From Acidobacteria bacterium OLB17 (lineage in GTDB: Bacteria; Acidobacteriota; Blastocatellia; Pyrinomonadales; Pyrinomonadaceae): 64,000 bases of DNA. The DNA is taken from assembly GCA_001567505.1 (NCBI GenBank), contig LLEU01000033.1, forward strand, positions 1 to 64,000. Reading direction: 5' to 3'. Of the stretch, positions 8,767 through 19,079 are shown piece after piece. Every line of letters begins with the position of its first letter. The first letter of the stretch is position 1. The position numbers and the translations under genes are program-made. The notes beneath the pieces were generated by a model. It worked only from the letters and a program-made list of their open reading frames with translations, was not told where the DNA came from and did not search any database.

Positions 8767-11700
8767 TTAGAAGTACAGACGTGCGCCGAAGCGGACTTCA
8801 CGCGGAGCATCAAAGCTCGACGCCAAGCCATACGTGTTGTACTTGCGGGTAGCACTGCCAGCAAGCCAGTTGTTGACATACTGCGTGATACCGGCACCGC
8901 CCGTGACGAGGTGCATCGCGGAGAACATATCCACACAGGTGGTTGCAGGGCAACCGCCGGTGAGAAGCGTTCCGTTAGTGATCGTCGAAGACGTGATACC
9001 AGTGACTACACCGTTCATTGCCTTACGGTCAAACAGGTTAAGGATGTTGACATAAGGCTGGATCGTTACGCGATTGTCGCGGCCGAACTTATATTTGTGG
9101 TCAATATTAAGGTCGGTGCTGTAGTATGCGTCCGAGCGACCGAGGTCACCGCGGCCATATACAACGATCGCAAGCGAAGCAATGAAGTTAGCACGCGTGG
9201 TAAGCGGAACACCCGACTGAGCCGTGGTGAAGAACGATACCGACGTCGTGTTGGACTTGCTCCAGTTGTAATCGTAACCGCCGTATGCCTTGAAGACATG
9301 CGGACGATCCGTCGAAAGGAGGCCGTTATTCGGCTTACCGGTCATAGCCCAGGGCTCGAACGGAAGGTCGAAGTTACGGTTAACGTTCGGGCTGGTGCGG
9401 CCGCCTTCGTCAGAGCTGGCGAGGCCGCCGTAGTTACCGAACAAGCGGCTCCAGGTGTAGCTTGCGCTCAGGAACCAGTTGTTAGCGAAACGCTTGTCGA
9501 CGCCGATCTCAACGGCATCATACTTACGCTCAGCCTTGACGCACGGGAAGCCGTCTGCCGTGTAAACCGCGCAGGCAAGGCCTTCGCCCGGGTTACCGAT
9601 AACATAAGCTTCACTACCCGACGTGTTGATCGAACCAGTATCTTCGATAGCATGATCGACCTGCTTGTGGGTATAACGTCCGCGGACATACCAGTTGCGG
9701 AACAGCTGATGCTGAACGCCAAAGGTGTATTCCGACTGGCGAGCAGCCTTGATGTTCGGATCCACAGCACCCGAGACGTCTACACCCAAGCCCGAGTTGG
9801 ACGGGATGCGATAGTCGAACTGGCAGAATGACCAGCCGGGAGGATAGATCGGAATATCGCCCTGAGCCGTCGGGCCGCAGTTGCCGCCGATCGGATCGGG
9901 ATGCGGGCCAAGGATATTCGCGAAGGTGTAGTTCGTGTAGGCCGCACCGCGAGCAAGCGTGATGTCGAACCAGTCACGACGATAGAAGTCGCCGCCGAAC
10001 GAACCGCGGGGCAGTTCATACTTAAAGCGATCGTAGAACCAGCCATAGCTGGCAAAGAGCTTGGTCTTGCCGTTGCCAAAGAGGTCAAAAGCAGCACCAA
10101 GACGCGGAGCAACCTTATCGGCCCAGCTAAAGTGGATACCAGGGTTACCCGGGTTGAACGACGGAACATCCTCCATGTCCGAACGGACACCGAGGTTCAA
10201 GGTCAGGCGATCTGCGATCGTCCATGAATCCTGGACAAAGAGAGCGTTGCTTGCGCTGCTCGCTTCGCCAACGGTACCGAAACGCTGCAGATAGCCGCAG
10301 CCAACTGCCGTCGGGCCGCTGAAGTTATCAAGGAAATCGAAGCAGTCGCGGCCGTAGTAGAGAACCACTACACCGGTGTTCGGATAACCCTGTTCGGTCG
10401 TGTTGTAGATCCGGTTGTACTGATAACCGAATTTGATGTTGTGACGGCCACCGGCGTTAAGGCCGATGTAGCTTGCGTCAGTGTCGAAAAGCGTACGCGT
10501 CGAAACGTCGTATGCGATCCCGAAGTTGGTCGGGAAGTTCGACTGTCCAAGACCGCAGCCAGCCATTGCCGGCGTGATCGGGTTGCCTCCCGGAGCCGTA
10601 CCGGTTGCCGGCGGGAAGAGGCTCGAAGCGCTGCAAAGGAAGCGAGTTGCATTCGGGATATTGTACGAACCAAGCTTCTCGTTCAGGAACGTACGGCCGG
10701 CGTGAACGTTGATCACCAATTTGGAGAGCGGGGTCCACGAAACCTGTCCGTTCAGGCTGTTCGAGTTCTGGCGGCCGCCGCCGTCATGAAGCGTAGCAGC
10801 AGAGCCGGGAGCGTTGGTCAGACCATAGGTCGTACCCGGAAGCGTACCCTTGACCGAGATCGGGTTCCAGAGGAACGATCCGAACAAGCGGAGCTTCGAG
10901 TGCGGCTGAGCGTCGAGACGCACGAAAGCTTCCTGCGTCGTCTGCTTGGCCTTGAACTCTTCAGAACCAATGGCCGTACGGCCAGGTGCCTGCGAGCTCC
11001 AGTAGGTAACGTTCTGGCTGTAATCAAAGATCTGCGGAGCATAGATAGCCGAGAACCAGAAGCGGTTCTTGACGATCGGGCCGTTCAGCTTTGCAACCGG
11101 ATAGTACGAAACACCGTCCGTACGCGGGGCCTGCAGGTACTCATAAGCACCGGCGCCGCTGCCGTAACGGTTAAGGAACGGGTGGCTGTTGCCCTGGAGC
11201 TTCTGCGGACGCCACGACATACCGAAGTTGCCGTGCCACTGATCGTTTCCGCCCTGGGTAACGACCGTGATCACGCCGCCGGTCGCGCCGCCGTATTCGG
11301 CTTCGAAACCGGTCGATTTGACCTGGACTTCCTGGACGAGCTCAAAAGGAACGTTGTTGTTCGAGTTCAGCGTACCGGTACGGAAGTTGGTAACCTCCTG
11401 GCCGTCGATGACCCAAACGTTTTCCGAACCCGAAGCACCGTCAACCTGGAAACCGCCCGACAGGCCTTCCGGACGAACGTTCGGAGCGGCCTTCAAGAGG
11501 CTGGTGAAGGTGGTGCCCTTCGGAAGCGAATCGATCATCTTCTGTGTGATGTTCGTTTGAAGCTTCGATTCCGCAGGGTCGATCGTGACGTTGTCACCAC
11601 CGGCCGCGGTAACGTCAATGACGCCGCCGCCGACCTCGAGTTTCAGATCGACGCGAGCCGAACGGTCGATCGTGACCGTAGCGCTCGCGGTGACGGCCTT

Positions 11701-11969
11701 AAAGCGTCCTTTTCGATCTTAACGTTGTATGTACCGGGAGGCACGTTCGGAATAACGAAGTATCCGCTGCCGTCGGTCATAACCGATCGATTAAAGCCAG
11801 CCGTGGTTCCGGTCGACGTCGCGGTGACCTTTGCACCCGGGACGACCGCATCCTGCTGGTCTTTGATTACTCCCTCGATGGTGCCCTTCGTACCTTGTGC
11901 AAACGCTGAGAAAGCGAAGCAAAGGACGATCAGCATGATCGAGGAAATAAACGAAAACTTATTTCTCAT
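8767..11969 (-). CDS. TonB-dependent outer-membrane receptor with carboxypeptidase-regulatory N-terminus (one frameshift near 11705)
   Basis: About 1067 residues when the frameshift is bridged. The N-terminus has a signal peptide (MRNKFSFISSIMLIVLCFAF) and a CarboxypepD_reg domain (GTIEGVIKDQQDAVVPGAKV... GSGYFVIPNVPPGTYNVKIE). The plug follows (QVDGASGSENVWVIDGQEVT, GGATGGVITVVTQGG), then a long beta-barrel ending in FGARLYF with the usual terminal aromatic. This is the Oar/SusC-like type common in Acidobacteriota, taking up large nutrients with TonB energy. One base is missing around 11703-11709 (GC where GGC is expected), so the first ~85 codons are in a different frame from the rest. No SusD partner is adjacent. 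Promoter and leader lie in 11970-12270. Confidence 0.88.
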
Positions 11970-12270
11970 TACTTTGTCTCCTATTCAAAGTTCTCTTTTC
12001 GAGAGTTTCTGAACTAAATAAAAGGCCTCAATGGACACTTTTTCAGCCTTTTTTATGCAATTTGCTCTCCACAACGCCTAAAGCCCGTGCCAAAGGGCTT
12101 AAATCACGCATTTACACTACTTTACAAATCTTTAAGATTCACCCGGCCCGACGCTTCGGGCGGAAATATCCAAAAATTCATACGAAATTTTAGATATTTT
12201 CGAGAGTTTTTGGAGATATCGAGGCTTTAGCTTGCGAAAACACCGTCGGTTGCCGCATATTAGGCACATA

Positions 12271-13569
12271 ATGCAGGCCTCAGACCGCGGCTCAGAACGT
12301 TACTATCGCGACGCCGTCCACAACATCATCCGAGTTGATGCCAGAACCGCCGAGGGCCGCCTTTTCGCCGATCTGATCGACACTCCGGAGTTCCAACGCC
12401 TGCGACGCATCCGGCAGCTCGGCCTTGCGTATTTTGCCTATCAATCGGCGGAACATTCGCGTTTTACACACAGTTTAGGGGCGTTCAACCTCGCAACTCG
12501 CGTAATGGCGAAACTTTCAGCCATACATCCGATCTCGGATGAGGAAAGGATCGCTGTCCGCGCCGCCGCACTTCTGCACGACATCGGCCACGGCGCCTTC
12601 TCACACGTCATCGAATCGATCCTCGGATTTCACCACGAGAATTACTCTGTTGCCGCCATCTGCGAGCCGCGAACGGACATAAACCGTGTTTTGACAGCGT
12701 TCTCACCGACGCTCTCCGACGATGTCGCCGCCATTATCAAGGGAACCTATCGCCGACGGGCGCTCGCTCAGCTCGTTTCCTCGCAGCTTGATGTCGATCG
12801 AATGGACTATCTGCTCCGCGACAGCCTGATGACGGGGGCGAAATACGGCGTCTATGACCTCGAATGGATCGTAAAATCGATCGATATCGACGAGGAGAAC
12901 GACCGCATCTTTGTCGCGGCACCGGGGATCGCCGCCGTCGAGGACTACCTTCAGGCTCGATACTATATGTTCCGGCAGGTGTATTTTCACCGGACGCTGC
13001 GGGCCGCGGAATCTGTCCTCAAGAGTCTTCTGCATCGCGCGATCGCGGTCTATTCCGAAGGCGGCGATGTTTGGCATATCGCGGGCAGCGCGCTCGAGAA
13101 TATACTTCAGGGAAGGCCGCTTTCCCTCGAAATGCATCTGGAACTCGACGACACAGACGTTTTATTTCACATCAAACAATGGCGGGCGAGTGCGGACACG
13201 ATTCTCTCGGACCTCTCCAAACGATTCATCGAAAGAAAGATATTCAAGGCCTTCGACCTTGATATGGATGACGCTGACAAGGCCGTATTTCTTGACCAGG
13301 CCCGCAATATCGTGGAAGCTCACGGCTTCGACCCTGAGTACTATCTTGTCGAAGATTCGGCAAAGCACGCCGATTACTACTTTTACGCCCGCGATACGCA
13401 CGACGTGAAAAATCTAATATTCGTTGAACACGGATATTCGCGGCCGAAGATCCGCGAGATCTCGGAAGTAAGCGCGGCCGTTCGCGGATTGCAGGAAGGG
13501 TATCGTGCTCAGCGCGTGTGTTTTCCGGCGGAACTCCGCTCTGAGATCGAGGCTCTCTATCGGCAGTGA
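12271..13569 (+). CDS. HD-domain phosphohydrolase (dGTPase-like)
   Basis: 432 residues from the ATG at 12271. The metal-binding HD motif is clear: His in SRFTHSLGAFNLA, then ALLHDIGHGAFSHVIES (the HD pair), and a distal Asp in SQLDVDRMDYLLRDS. The opening VHNIIRVD and FQRLRRIRQLGLAYFAYQSA identify the family of YpgQ/SAMHD1-like dNTP triphosphohydrolases. Likely role: hydrolysis of dGTP or another nucleotide, in the cytoplasm. The C-terminal half is family-typical. It is followed after 3 bases by the TonB-like gene, so the two probably share a transcript. Confidence 0.85.
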   Translation: MQASDRGSERYYRDAVHNIIRVDARTAEGRLFADLIDTPEFQRLRRIRQLGLAYFAYQSAEHSRFTHSLGAFNLATRVMAKLSAIHPISDEERIAVRAAALLHDIGHGAFSHVIESILGFHHENYSVAAICEPRTDINRVLTAFSPTLSDDVAAIIKGTYRRRALAQLVSSQLDVDRMDYLLRDSLMTGAKYGVYDLEWIVKSIDIDEENDRIFVAAPGIAAVEDYLQARYYMFRQVYFHRTLRAAESVLKSLLHRAIAVYSEGGDVWHIAGSALENILQGRPLSLEMHLELDDTDVLFHIKQWRASADTILSDLSKRFIERKIFKAFDLDMDDADKAVFLDQARNIVEAHGFDPEYYLVEDSAKHADYYFYARDTHDVKNLIFVEHGYSRPKIREISEVSAAVRGLQEGYRAQRVCFPAELRSEIEALYRQ

Positions 13570-13572
13570 ACG

Positions 13573-14394
13573 ATGCTTAGGCCGGCGATCCTTTCGATCA
13601 TTTTCGTTCTGTTCACGGCCTTCTCCGCCGGCGCCAGAGACCTCGCAACGATCACGGTCGGCGACGGACCGTCGGAGGCCTATTCGGCGAAGCTCAGGCA
13701 GGCACTCGCCGCTAAATTCACGATCCTCGATGACGGCCTCGCTTCGGCGGCTTTTGCGTCATTCAAATATCAAACGCCGATGAACCTCACGCAGTCGGAG
13801 GCCGCAGCCGCGGGACTTGCGATCGGCTGCGATGCATTCCTGATCGTGAACGCGGGGACAATTCGCCGTTCGTCGTTCAAGACGCCGGTCTATTTTGAAT
13901 CTTTCGCCTCGGTCTTCCTTGTCGAAACACGCACCGGAACGCTTCTTAAATGGTTCGGCCCGCGCGTAGAAGCGCCGACCGAGAATGACAGTCTTACAGC
14001 ATTGCTCGCCACCGCCTCGAATGTTGGCAATAGTGTCGCAGAGTTGCTGAACGGCCAGAAACAGACGATAGAAGAAACGCCGGCATCGATCGAGATCTTG
14101 CCGGATTCCCCTGAAAAGGGCCTCAAACCGCCGATCCCGTATCGACGGATCAAACCTGTTTACACCGAGGCCGCCGAAACGCTCGGGATAGCCGCAACGG
14201 TCGAGATCCTCGTCGATATCGGCTCGGACGGCGCGATCCTTCGCACGTCGATCTCCCGCTGGGCGGGATTCGGGCTCGATAAGTCGGTCGAGCAGGCAGT
14301 TCGGGCGATGAACTGGCGGCCTGCCTACCGCGACGGCAGGCCGATCGCGATGCGGGTTCTGCTTCGTTATAACTTCAAACGCCTCAAAGACTAA
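13573..14394 (+). CDS. Periplasmic TonB C-terminal-domain protein
   Basis: 273 residues with a signal peptide (LRPAILSIIFVLFTAFSAGA). The middle part (about 30-160) is unassigned and may resemble the curli-assembly or DUF-type nucleotide-binding periplasmic folds. The last ~90 residues match a TonB energy-transducer C-terminus: PPIPYRRIKPVYTEAAETLG, ATVEILVDIGSDGAILRTSI, GLDKSVEQAVRAMNWRPAYR, RVLLRYNF. There is no Pro-rich periplasmic spanner and no ExbB/D nearby, so it is unlikely to be the main TonB. Such orphan TonB-like domains are frequent in Acidobacteriota. It probably belongs to one transcript with the HD gene. Confidence 0.75.
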   Translation: MLRPAILSIIFVLFTAFSAGARDLATITVGDGPSEAYSAKLRQALAAKFTILDDGLASAAFASFKYQTPMNLTQSEAAAAGLAIGCDAFLIVNAGTIRRSSFKTPVYFESFASVFLVETRTGTLLKWFGPRVEAPTENDSLTALLATASNVGNSVAELLNGQKQTIEETPASIEILPDSPEKGLKPPIPYRRIKPVYTEAAETLGIAATVEILVDIGSDGAILRTSISRWAGFGLDKSVEQAVRAMNWRPAYRDGRPIAMRVLLRYNFKRLKD

Positions 14395-14459
14395 ACTTTT
14401 ACGGCCGCGTCACGTAGAATACCTTTCACCCTTAATTTATCTTGTCTAAAGGAGACCTT

Positions 14460-16478
14460 ATGCGTTCAACTCTCAAACGTTACCTTGTCGCACTGTTCGT
14501 GTTCGCGGCCCTCACTTCGAGTGCCCTCGGACAGACCGCATTCGATATTTCGCGAATGGACCGAAATGCCGATGCTTGCGAAGATTTCTTCCAGTTCGCG
14601 AATGGCACCTGGGTTAAGAACACGGAAATTCCCGCCTCGCAGGCGCGCTGGGGAACATTCAACATTCTTGGCGATCGCAATCGCGACATCCTGCACAGCA
14701 TCCTTGAGGATGCGGCCAAAAAGAAGGCGCCAAAAGGAAGCGACGTTCAGCTGATCGGCGATTATTACGCGGCATGTATGGACGAGGATGCGATCGAGGC
14801 GAACGGCATCAAGCCGATCGAGCCGATCCTTGCCTCGATCGACGCAATGAAGACGCAGAGCGACGTTGTCCGCGAGATCGCGGAACTTCATAACCAGGGA
14901 TTTCCGGCCCTCTTCCGCCTTGGCGGAGGCCGCGATATGAAGGATTCGAACTCGGTGATCGTCAACAGCGGCCAGGGAGGCCTTTCGCTGCCGAACAAGG
15001 ATTACTATACAAAGACCGATGCGAAGATGGTCGAGACGAGGGCGAAATTCGTTGAGTATATGACGAAGGTCTTCGATATGTCGGGCGACACTCCGGCCGA
15101 AGCCAAAGCGAACGCCGACGCAGTTATGGCGATCCAGATGCGGCTTGCAAATGCGTCGAAAGCTCCGGTCGAGATGCGTGATCCCGACAAGAACTACAAC
15201 AAGATCAAACTCGCTGACGCACAGGCCGTGATCCCGAACCTTCCGCTCAAAGAATATATGAAACGCCGCGGGATCCCGGTCCCGGAGACGCTCAATTTCG
15301 GACAGCCGGACTTCTTTAAGGAAGTCAATGCGATGCTCAAGGAAGTGCCCGTCAGCCAGTGGAAAACGTATTTTCGCTGGATGGTGCTCGATTCTTCGGC
15401 AAGCTATCTTCCGAAAGCATTGGCGGACGCGAGCTTCGATTTCCATGGCCGCTACCTGTCGGGCACAAAGGAGCAGGAGCCTCGCTGGAAACGATGTGTC
15501 TCAGCGACCGACCGGACGCTCGGCGAAGCTCTTGGAGCCGAATACGTAAAGACGGAATTCACGCCCGAGGCCAAAGCGCGAATGAATCAGCTCATCGACA
15601 ATCTTTTTGTCGCAATGAAGGATCACATCAACGCGTTGGATTGGATGAGTGCGACGACCAAAGAGAAAGCTCTCGCAAAGCTTGGAACCTATAAGCGCAA
15701 GATCGGCTACAACGAGCATCCTCGCGGCTACAAAGGCCTCTCGATCGACCGCTCGTCTTACGCAGGCAATGTGCTGCGTGCTCGCGTCTTCGAAGGCAAG
15801 CGTAATATCGCGGATATCGGCAAACCGGCAGACAAGACGCGTTGGTTCTTCTCGCCGCCGACGGTGAACGCCTCGTATTCAGGCACGAACAATGAGATCA
15901 CCTTCCCGGCCGGCATCTTGCAGCCGCCGTTCTTTAACTTCAAGGCGGACGACGCGATCAATTACGGCGCGATCGGAGCCGTGATCGGGCACGAGATCAC
16001 GCACGGCTTTGATGATTCGGGAAGCAAGTTCGACAAGGACGGCAACCTCGCCTCCTGGTGGACGCCCGAGGACAGGAAGAAATTCGACGAGCGCGCCGCG
16101 TGCGTTGTCGATCAGTTCAACGGCTACGAGGTTCAGCCCGGACTGCACATCAACGGCAAACTGACGCTCGGCGAGAATATCGGCGACCTCGGCGGCCTTG
16201 CGATCGCTTACTCGGCGCTTGTCGATGCCCTGAAAGGAAAGAAGATCGAGAACATCGACGGCTTTACGCCCGAACAGCGATTCTTCCTCGGCTGGGCACA
16301 GGTCTGGGCCGCAAAGGCGACGCCCGAATTCGAGCGGCGTCAGGTACTCACTGACCCGCATTCGGCCGCGAGCTTTCGCGTTAACGGCCCGCTCTCGAAT
16401 ATGCCGGAATTTGCAAAGGCATTCGGATGTAAGCAGGGCCAGGCGATGGTACGCAAGAACGTCTGCCTGATCTGGTAG
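14460..16478 (+). CDS. Secreted M13 (neprilysin/PepO) family metallopeptidase
   Basis: 672 residues from the ATG at 14460, which follows AAAGGAG at ideal spacing. Signal peptide LVALFVFAALTSSALG. The N-terminal M13 domain begins at DISRMDRNADACEDFFQFANG. The catalytic zinc site is VIGHEITHGFDDSGSKFD (two His and catalytic Glu), and the third ligand lies in LGENIGDLGGLAI. The C-terminus ends ...CKQGQAMVRKNVCLIW, where the final aromatic after CxIW matches the family pattern. It cleaves oligopeptides in the periplasm or outside. A terminator follows at 16506. Confidence 0.93.
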   Translation: MRSTLKRYLVALFVFAALTSSALGQTAFDISRMDRNADACEDFFQFANGTWVKNTEIPASQARWGTFNILGDRNRDILHSILEDAAKKKAPKGSDVQLIGDYYAACMDEDAIEANGIKPIEPILASIDAMKTQSDVVREIAELHNQGFPALFRLGGGRDMKDSNSVIVNSGQGGLSLPNKDYYTKTDAKMVETRAKFVEYMTKVFDMSGDTPAEAKANADAVMAIQMRLANASKAPVEMRDPDKNYNKIKLADAQAVIPNLPLKEYMKRRGIPVPETLNFGQPDFFKEVNAMLKEVPVSQWKTYFRWMVLDSSASYLPKALADASFDFHGRYLSGTKEQEPRWKRCVSATDRTLGEALGAEYVKTEFTPEAKARMNQLIDNLFVAMKDHINALDWMSATTKEKALAKLGTYKRKIGYNEHPRGYKGLSIDRSSYAGNVLRARVFEGKRNIADIGKPADKTRWFFSPPTVNASYSGTNNEITFPAGILQPPFFNFKADDAINYGAIGAVIGHEITHGFDDSGSKFDKDGNLASWWTPEDRKKFDERAACVVDQFNGYEVQPGLHINGKLTLGENIGDLGGLAIAYSALVDALKGKKIENIDGFTPEQRFFLGWAQVWAAKATPEFERRQVLTDPHSAASFRVNGPLSNMPEFAKAFGCKQGQAMVRKNVCLIW

Positions 16479-16505
16479 AGTTCACGCCCGAGACAAAGAA
16501 AGAAG

Positions 16506-16543
16506 GCTGCTCGAGAGGCGACGCACCTCGGGCAGCTTTTTTT
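16506..16543 (+). terminator. Rho-independent terminator of the M13 peptidase gene
   Basis: GCTGCTCGAG (16506-16515) pairs with CTCGGGCAGC (16527-16536) with one G-U pair, followed by seven T. Confidence 0.88.
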
Positions 16544-16648
16544 ACCTCCGCAGCAGAGTTTCTCCGAGCCGGCAAACGCTTCCCGATCCGCGGACTTTGC
16601 ACATACTGGACGAAGTCTTGATAATTGGGATACTAAGTTAACGAAACG

Positions 16649-17935
16649 ATGCTTGACCCAAACTACGTAAGAGAGAATCTCGATGCCGTCCGTGCCGCGT
16701 TGAAGACGCGAAATGCGGCGCAGGACGCGCTCGACAACTTTGCCGATCTCGATGCCGAACGCAGACGCATCAATTCCGAGGCAGATGCCGTAAATCACGA
16801 GCGAAACTCCGCAAGCAAGGCTATCGGTGCCTTGATGCAGGCAGGACGCCGCGACGAGGCCGACGCTAAAAAAGCGGAAGTCGCGGGGCTCAAGGACCGC
16901 CAGGCCGACCTTGAAAGGAAACGCGACGAAGCCGATGCCGCGATGCGCGAACTCCTTTCCGGCCTGCCGAATCTTCCCGCCGACGACGTTCCCGTCGGCT
17001 CAGACGAATCAGCGAACGTAGAGATCCGCCGCTGGCGCACGCCGCGCGAGTTCGATTTTGAAGTAAAGGATCACGTCGATCTCGGCGCAAGCCTCGGCAT
17101 TCTCGATCTCGAACGAGCTGCGAAGGTCGCTGGCTCCAGATTCGCGATCTTAAGCGGCGACGGCGCACGACTTGAAAGGGCCCTTGTGCAGTTTATGCTC
17201 GATGTTCACACACGCGAGCACGGCTATAAGGAGACGCAGCCGCCGCTGATCGTAAACCGCGACAGTCTTTTCGGCACCGGCCAGCTCCCGAAATTCGAAG
17301 AGGACCTCTTCAACCTTACTGACGAACGTGGTTTCTCGCTCATCCCAACGGCGGAAGTACCCGTTACGAACTATTTTCGCGACGAGATCCTGGACGCTTC
17401 GGCTCTGCCGCTTAAGTTTGCGGCATATACTCCTTGTTTTCGCAGCGAGGCTGGAAGCTACGGCCGAGACACTCGCGGCCTGATCCGCCAACACCAGTTC
17501 GAGAAGGTCGAGCTCGTAAAGCTCTGCCTGCCCGAAGAAAGCGAAAAGGAACACGAACAGTTGACCGCGAACGCGGAAAAGATACTCCAGCTCCTCGGCC
17601 TGCCGTACAGAACGGTCGTCCTCTCGACGGGCGATATGGGATTCTCCGCCCGAAAGACCTACGACATTGAGGTTTGGCTGCCTTCGCAAAATACGTACCG
17701 CGAGATCTCGAGTTGCTCGAACTGCGGCGACTTCCAGGCTCGCCGTATGGGCACTCGATTCCGACGCGCCGGCGGCTCAAAACCTGAGTTTGTCCATACC
17801 CTGAACGGCAGCGGCCTCGCCGTCGGGCGCACCTGGATCGCCGTCATCGAGAACTATCAGGAAGCCGACGGCACTATCACTATCCCGGAGGCCTTAAAAC
17901 CATATATGCCCGGGATTGACAGCATTTCATCATAA
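16649..17935 (+). CDS. serS: Serine-tRNA ligase
   Basis: 428 residues, normal bacterial length. The N-terminal coiled-coil arm that grips tRNA-Ser covers about residues 25-105 ([20 protein letters not shown] ... [20 protein letters not shown]). The class II catalytic core has motif 2 at [20 protein letters not shown] and motif 3 at [18 protein letters not shown]. It charges tRNA-Ser (and tRNA-Sec where present) in the cytoplasm. The gene stands alone between the M13 terminator and the mazEF operon. No T-box leader is seen. Confidence 0.97.
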   Translation: MLDPNYVRENLDAVRAALKTRNAAQDALDNFADLDAERRRINSEADAVNHERNSASKAIGALMQAGRRDEADAKKAEVAGLKDRQADLERKRDEADAAMRELLSGLPNLPADDVPVGSDESANVEIRRWRTPREFDFEVKDHVDLGASLGILDLERAAKVAGSRFAILSGDGARLERALVQFMLDVHTREHGYKETQPPLIVNRDSLFGTGQLPKFEEDLFNLTDERGFSLIPTAEVPVTNYFRDEILDASALPLKFAAYTPCFRSEAGSYGRDTRGLIRQHQFEKVELVKLCLPEESEKEHEQLTANAEKILQLLGLPYRTVVLSTGDMGFSARKTYDIEVWLPSQNTYREISSCSNCGDFQARRMGTRFRRAGGSKPEFVHTLNGSGLAVGRTWIAVIENYQEADGTITIPEALKPYMPGIDSISS

Positions 17936-17978
17936 AAGGCAAAAACGGCCGTTTAGCGATTGACGAAACTCCGACTAG

Positions 17979-17995
17979 TAATTACCTTGTAATTA
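17979..17995 (+). promoter_or_regulatory. Palindrome at the mazE start, putative autoregulatory operator
   Basis: TAATTAC (17979-17985) and GTAATTA (17989-17995) form a perfect inverted repeat with a 3-base spacer, touching the mazE start codon. TTGACG at 17960-17965 could be the -35 element. MazE/AbrB-fold antitoxins repress their own operon at such AT-rich palindromes, and the assignment here is by position. Confidence 0.5.
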
Positions 17996-18240
17996 TGCGG
18001 GCACACATCATTCAGATCGGAAATTCTCAGGGCATTCGGCTCCCGAAACTGCTGCTCGAACAGACCGGTATTTCGGGCGAGGTCGAGTTGGACGTGCATC
18101 AGGGCGGCATTCTCATAAGGAACGCGGAAACGCCTCGAAGCGGATGGGACGAGGCTTTCAGGGCGATGGCCGAAAATGACGCCGAAGACACCGCGGCAAA
18201 CCTTCCGAACGAATTCGAGAAAAAGGAGTGGCAATGGTAG
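17995..18240 (+). CDS. mazE: AbrB/MazE-type antitoxin
   Basis: 81 residues. The N-terminal swapped-hairpin DNA-binding domain is evident (QIGNSQGIRLPKLLLEQTGI, then VELDVHQGGILIRNA). The acidic C-terminal tail (ENDAEDTAANLPNEFEKKEW) is the usual toxin-neutralising segment. It overlaps the start of mazF by 7 bases (toxin ATG at 18234), giving translational coupling. It probably represses its own promoter through the palindrome at 17979-17995. Confidence 0.87.
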   Translation: MRAHIIQIGNSQGIRLPKLLLEQTGISGEVELDVHQGGILIRNAETPRSGWDEAFRAMAENDAEDTAANLPNEFEKKEWQW

Positions 18241-18554
18241 AGCGTTTTGATATCTATCTCCTGAATCTCGATGAAGAGATCGCAAAGGAGGCGAAGAACA
18301 CGCGGCCGTGCGTCGTCGTTTCACCCGACGAGATGAATCGGCACTTGAATTCGGTCATCGTCGTTCCCGTGTCTTCGAACAAGGATCGCTATCCGACGCG
18401 CGTTGCGATCGACCTGCTCAGTTCGGAACGCTCGCTCGTACTCGACCAGATCCGCACCGTCGATAAGGCAAGGCTTGTCAAAAAGATAGGCTCGATAGGA
18501 AAGGCAGAGCGAAGATCGACGCTCGCCCGCCTTCAGGAGATGTTTGCCGAGTAA
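18234..18554 (+). CDS. mazF: MazF/PemK-family endoribonuclease toxin
   Basis: 106 residues from the ATG at 18234, with AAAAGGAG just upstream inside mazE. Family landmarks: FDIYLLNLDEEIAKEAKNTR (usually GE-x-K-x-RP), RPCVVVSPDEMNR, SVIVVPVSS, PTRVAID and LVLDQIRTVDKARL (the RTVDK-type catalytic region). It cleaves mRNA at short motifs when not bound by MazE. The 3' end overlaps the next gene by 11 bases, so a third gene is coupled to this toxin. Confidence 0.88.
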   Translation: MVERFDIYLLNLDEEIAKEAKNTRPCVVVSPDEMNRHLNSVIVVPVSSNKDRYPTRVAIDLLSSERSLVLDQIRTVDKARLVKKIGSIGKAERRSTLARLQEMFAE

Positions 18555-19017
18555 GGTCCAAAAGATCATTTCCGGCGGCCAGACAGGCGCCGACCGCGCC
18601 GCTCTCGACTGGGCCATCGCCAACGGTTTCGCGTACGGCGGTTATATACCCGCCGGCCGTTGGGCCGAGGACGGACGGATAGCGGACAAGTATCAGCACC
18701 TTGTTGAACTTGAAACGGACGACCTCGCCGTCCGAACGGAACGCAATGTCATCGAGGCCGACGCCACATTGATCGTGGCACGCGGCAAACTTACCGGCGG
18801 GACGCTCTACACGTGGAAAGTTGCAGGGAAACATCGGCGGCCCGTTCTTGTGGCCGAACTTGGTCGTTTCTCTATCGAGAATGCCGCCGACAAAGCACGG
18901 GTTTGGTTGGAACTTGCAGGCGCTTCCGTCCTGAATATTGCAGGGCCGCGAGCCTCAAAGGCTCCTTCGATCTACAAAGACACCTATAAGCTGCTTGAAA
19001 CGATCTTTCTGAGCTGA
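18544..19017 (+). CDS. Putative molybdenum-carrier (MoCo_carrier/LOG-like Rossmann) protein coupled to mazF
   Basis: 157 residues. There is no ATG; a TTG at 18544 inside the end of mazF gives the family N-terminus (KVQKIISGGQTGADRAALDWA). Conserved features: GGQTGADRAALDWA, GYIPAGRWAEDG, RTERNVIEADATLIVARGKL, TYKLLETIF. These mark the MoCo_carrier/DprA-like nucleotide-binding Rossmann group. The name comes from algal Moco-carrier proteins, and bacterial members mostly have no proven role. Position as third gene of a mazEF operon is unusual and may be incidental or functional. Confidence 0.72.
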   Translation: MPSKVQKIISGGQTGADRAALDWAIANGFAYGGYIPAGRWAEDGRIADKYQHLVELETDDLAVRTERNVIEADATLIVARGKLTGGTLYTWKVAGKHRRPVLVAELGRFSIENAADKARVWLELAGASVLNIAGPRASKAPSIYKDTYKLLETIFLS

Positions 19018-19079
19018 ATCCGTACGATAGCGTAATTACGACGTAACTACATTTCTGCTGTCTTCACCTTTGCCTGGCC

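Noticed and set aside
8677..9831. Plus-strand open frame opposite the end of the TonB receptor
   Set aside because: Same reason; the minus-strand frame has the receptor's C-terminal FGARLYF ending and a terminator.
10441..12012. Long open frame antisense to the TonB receptor (plus strand, over 500 codons)
   Set aside because: It lies opposite a clear TonB receptor sequence, has no family features and is explained by codon bias on the other strand.
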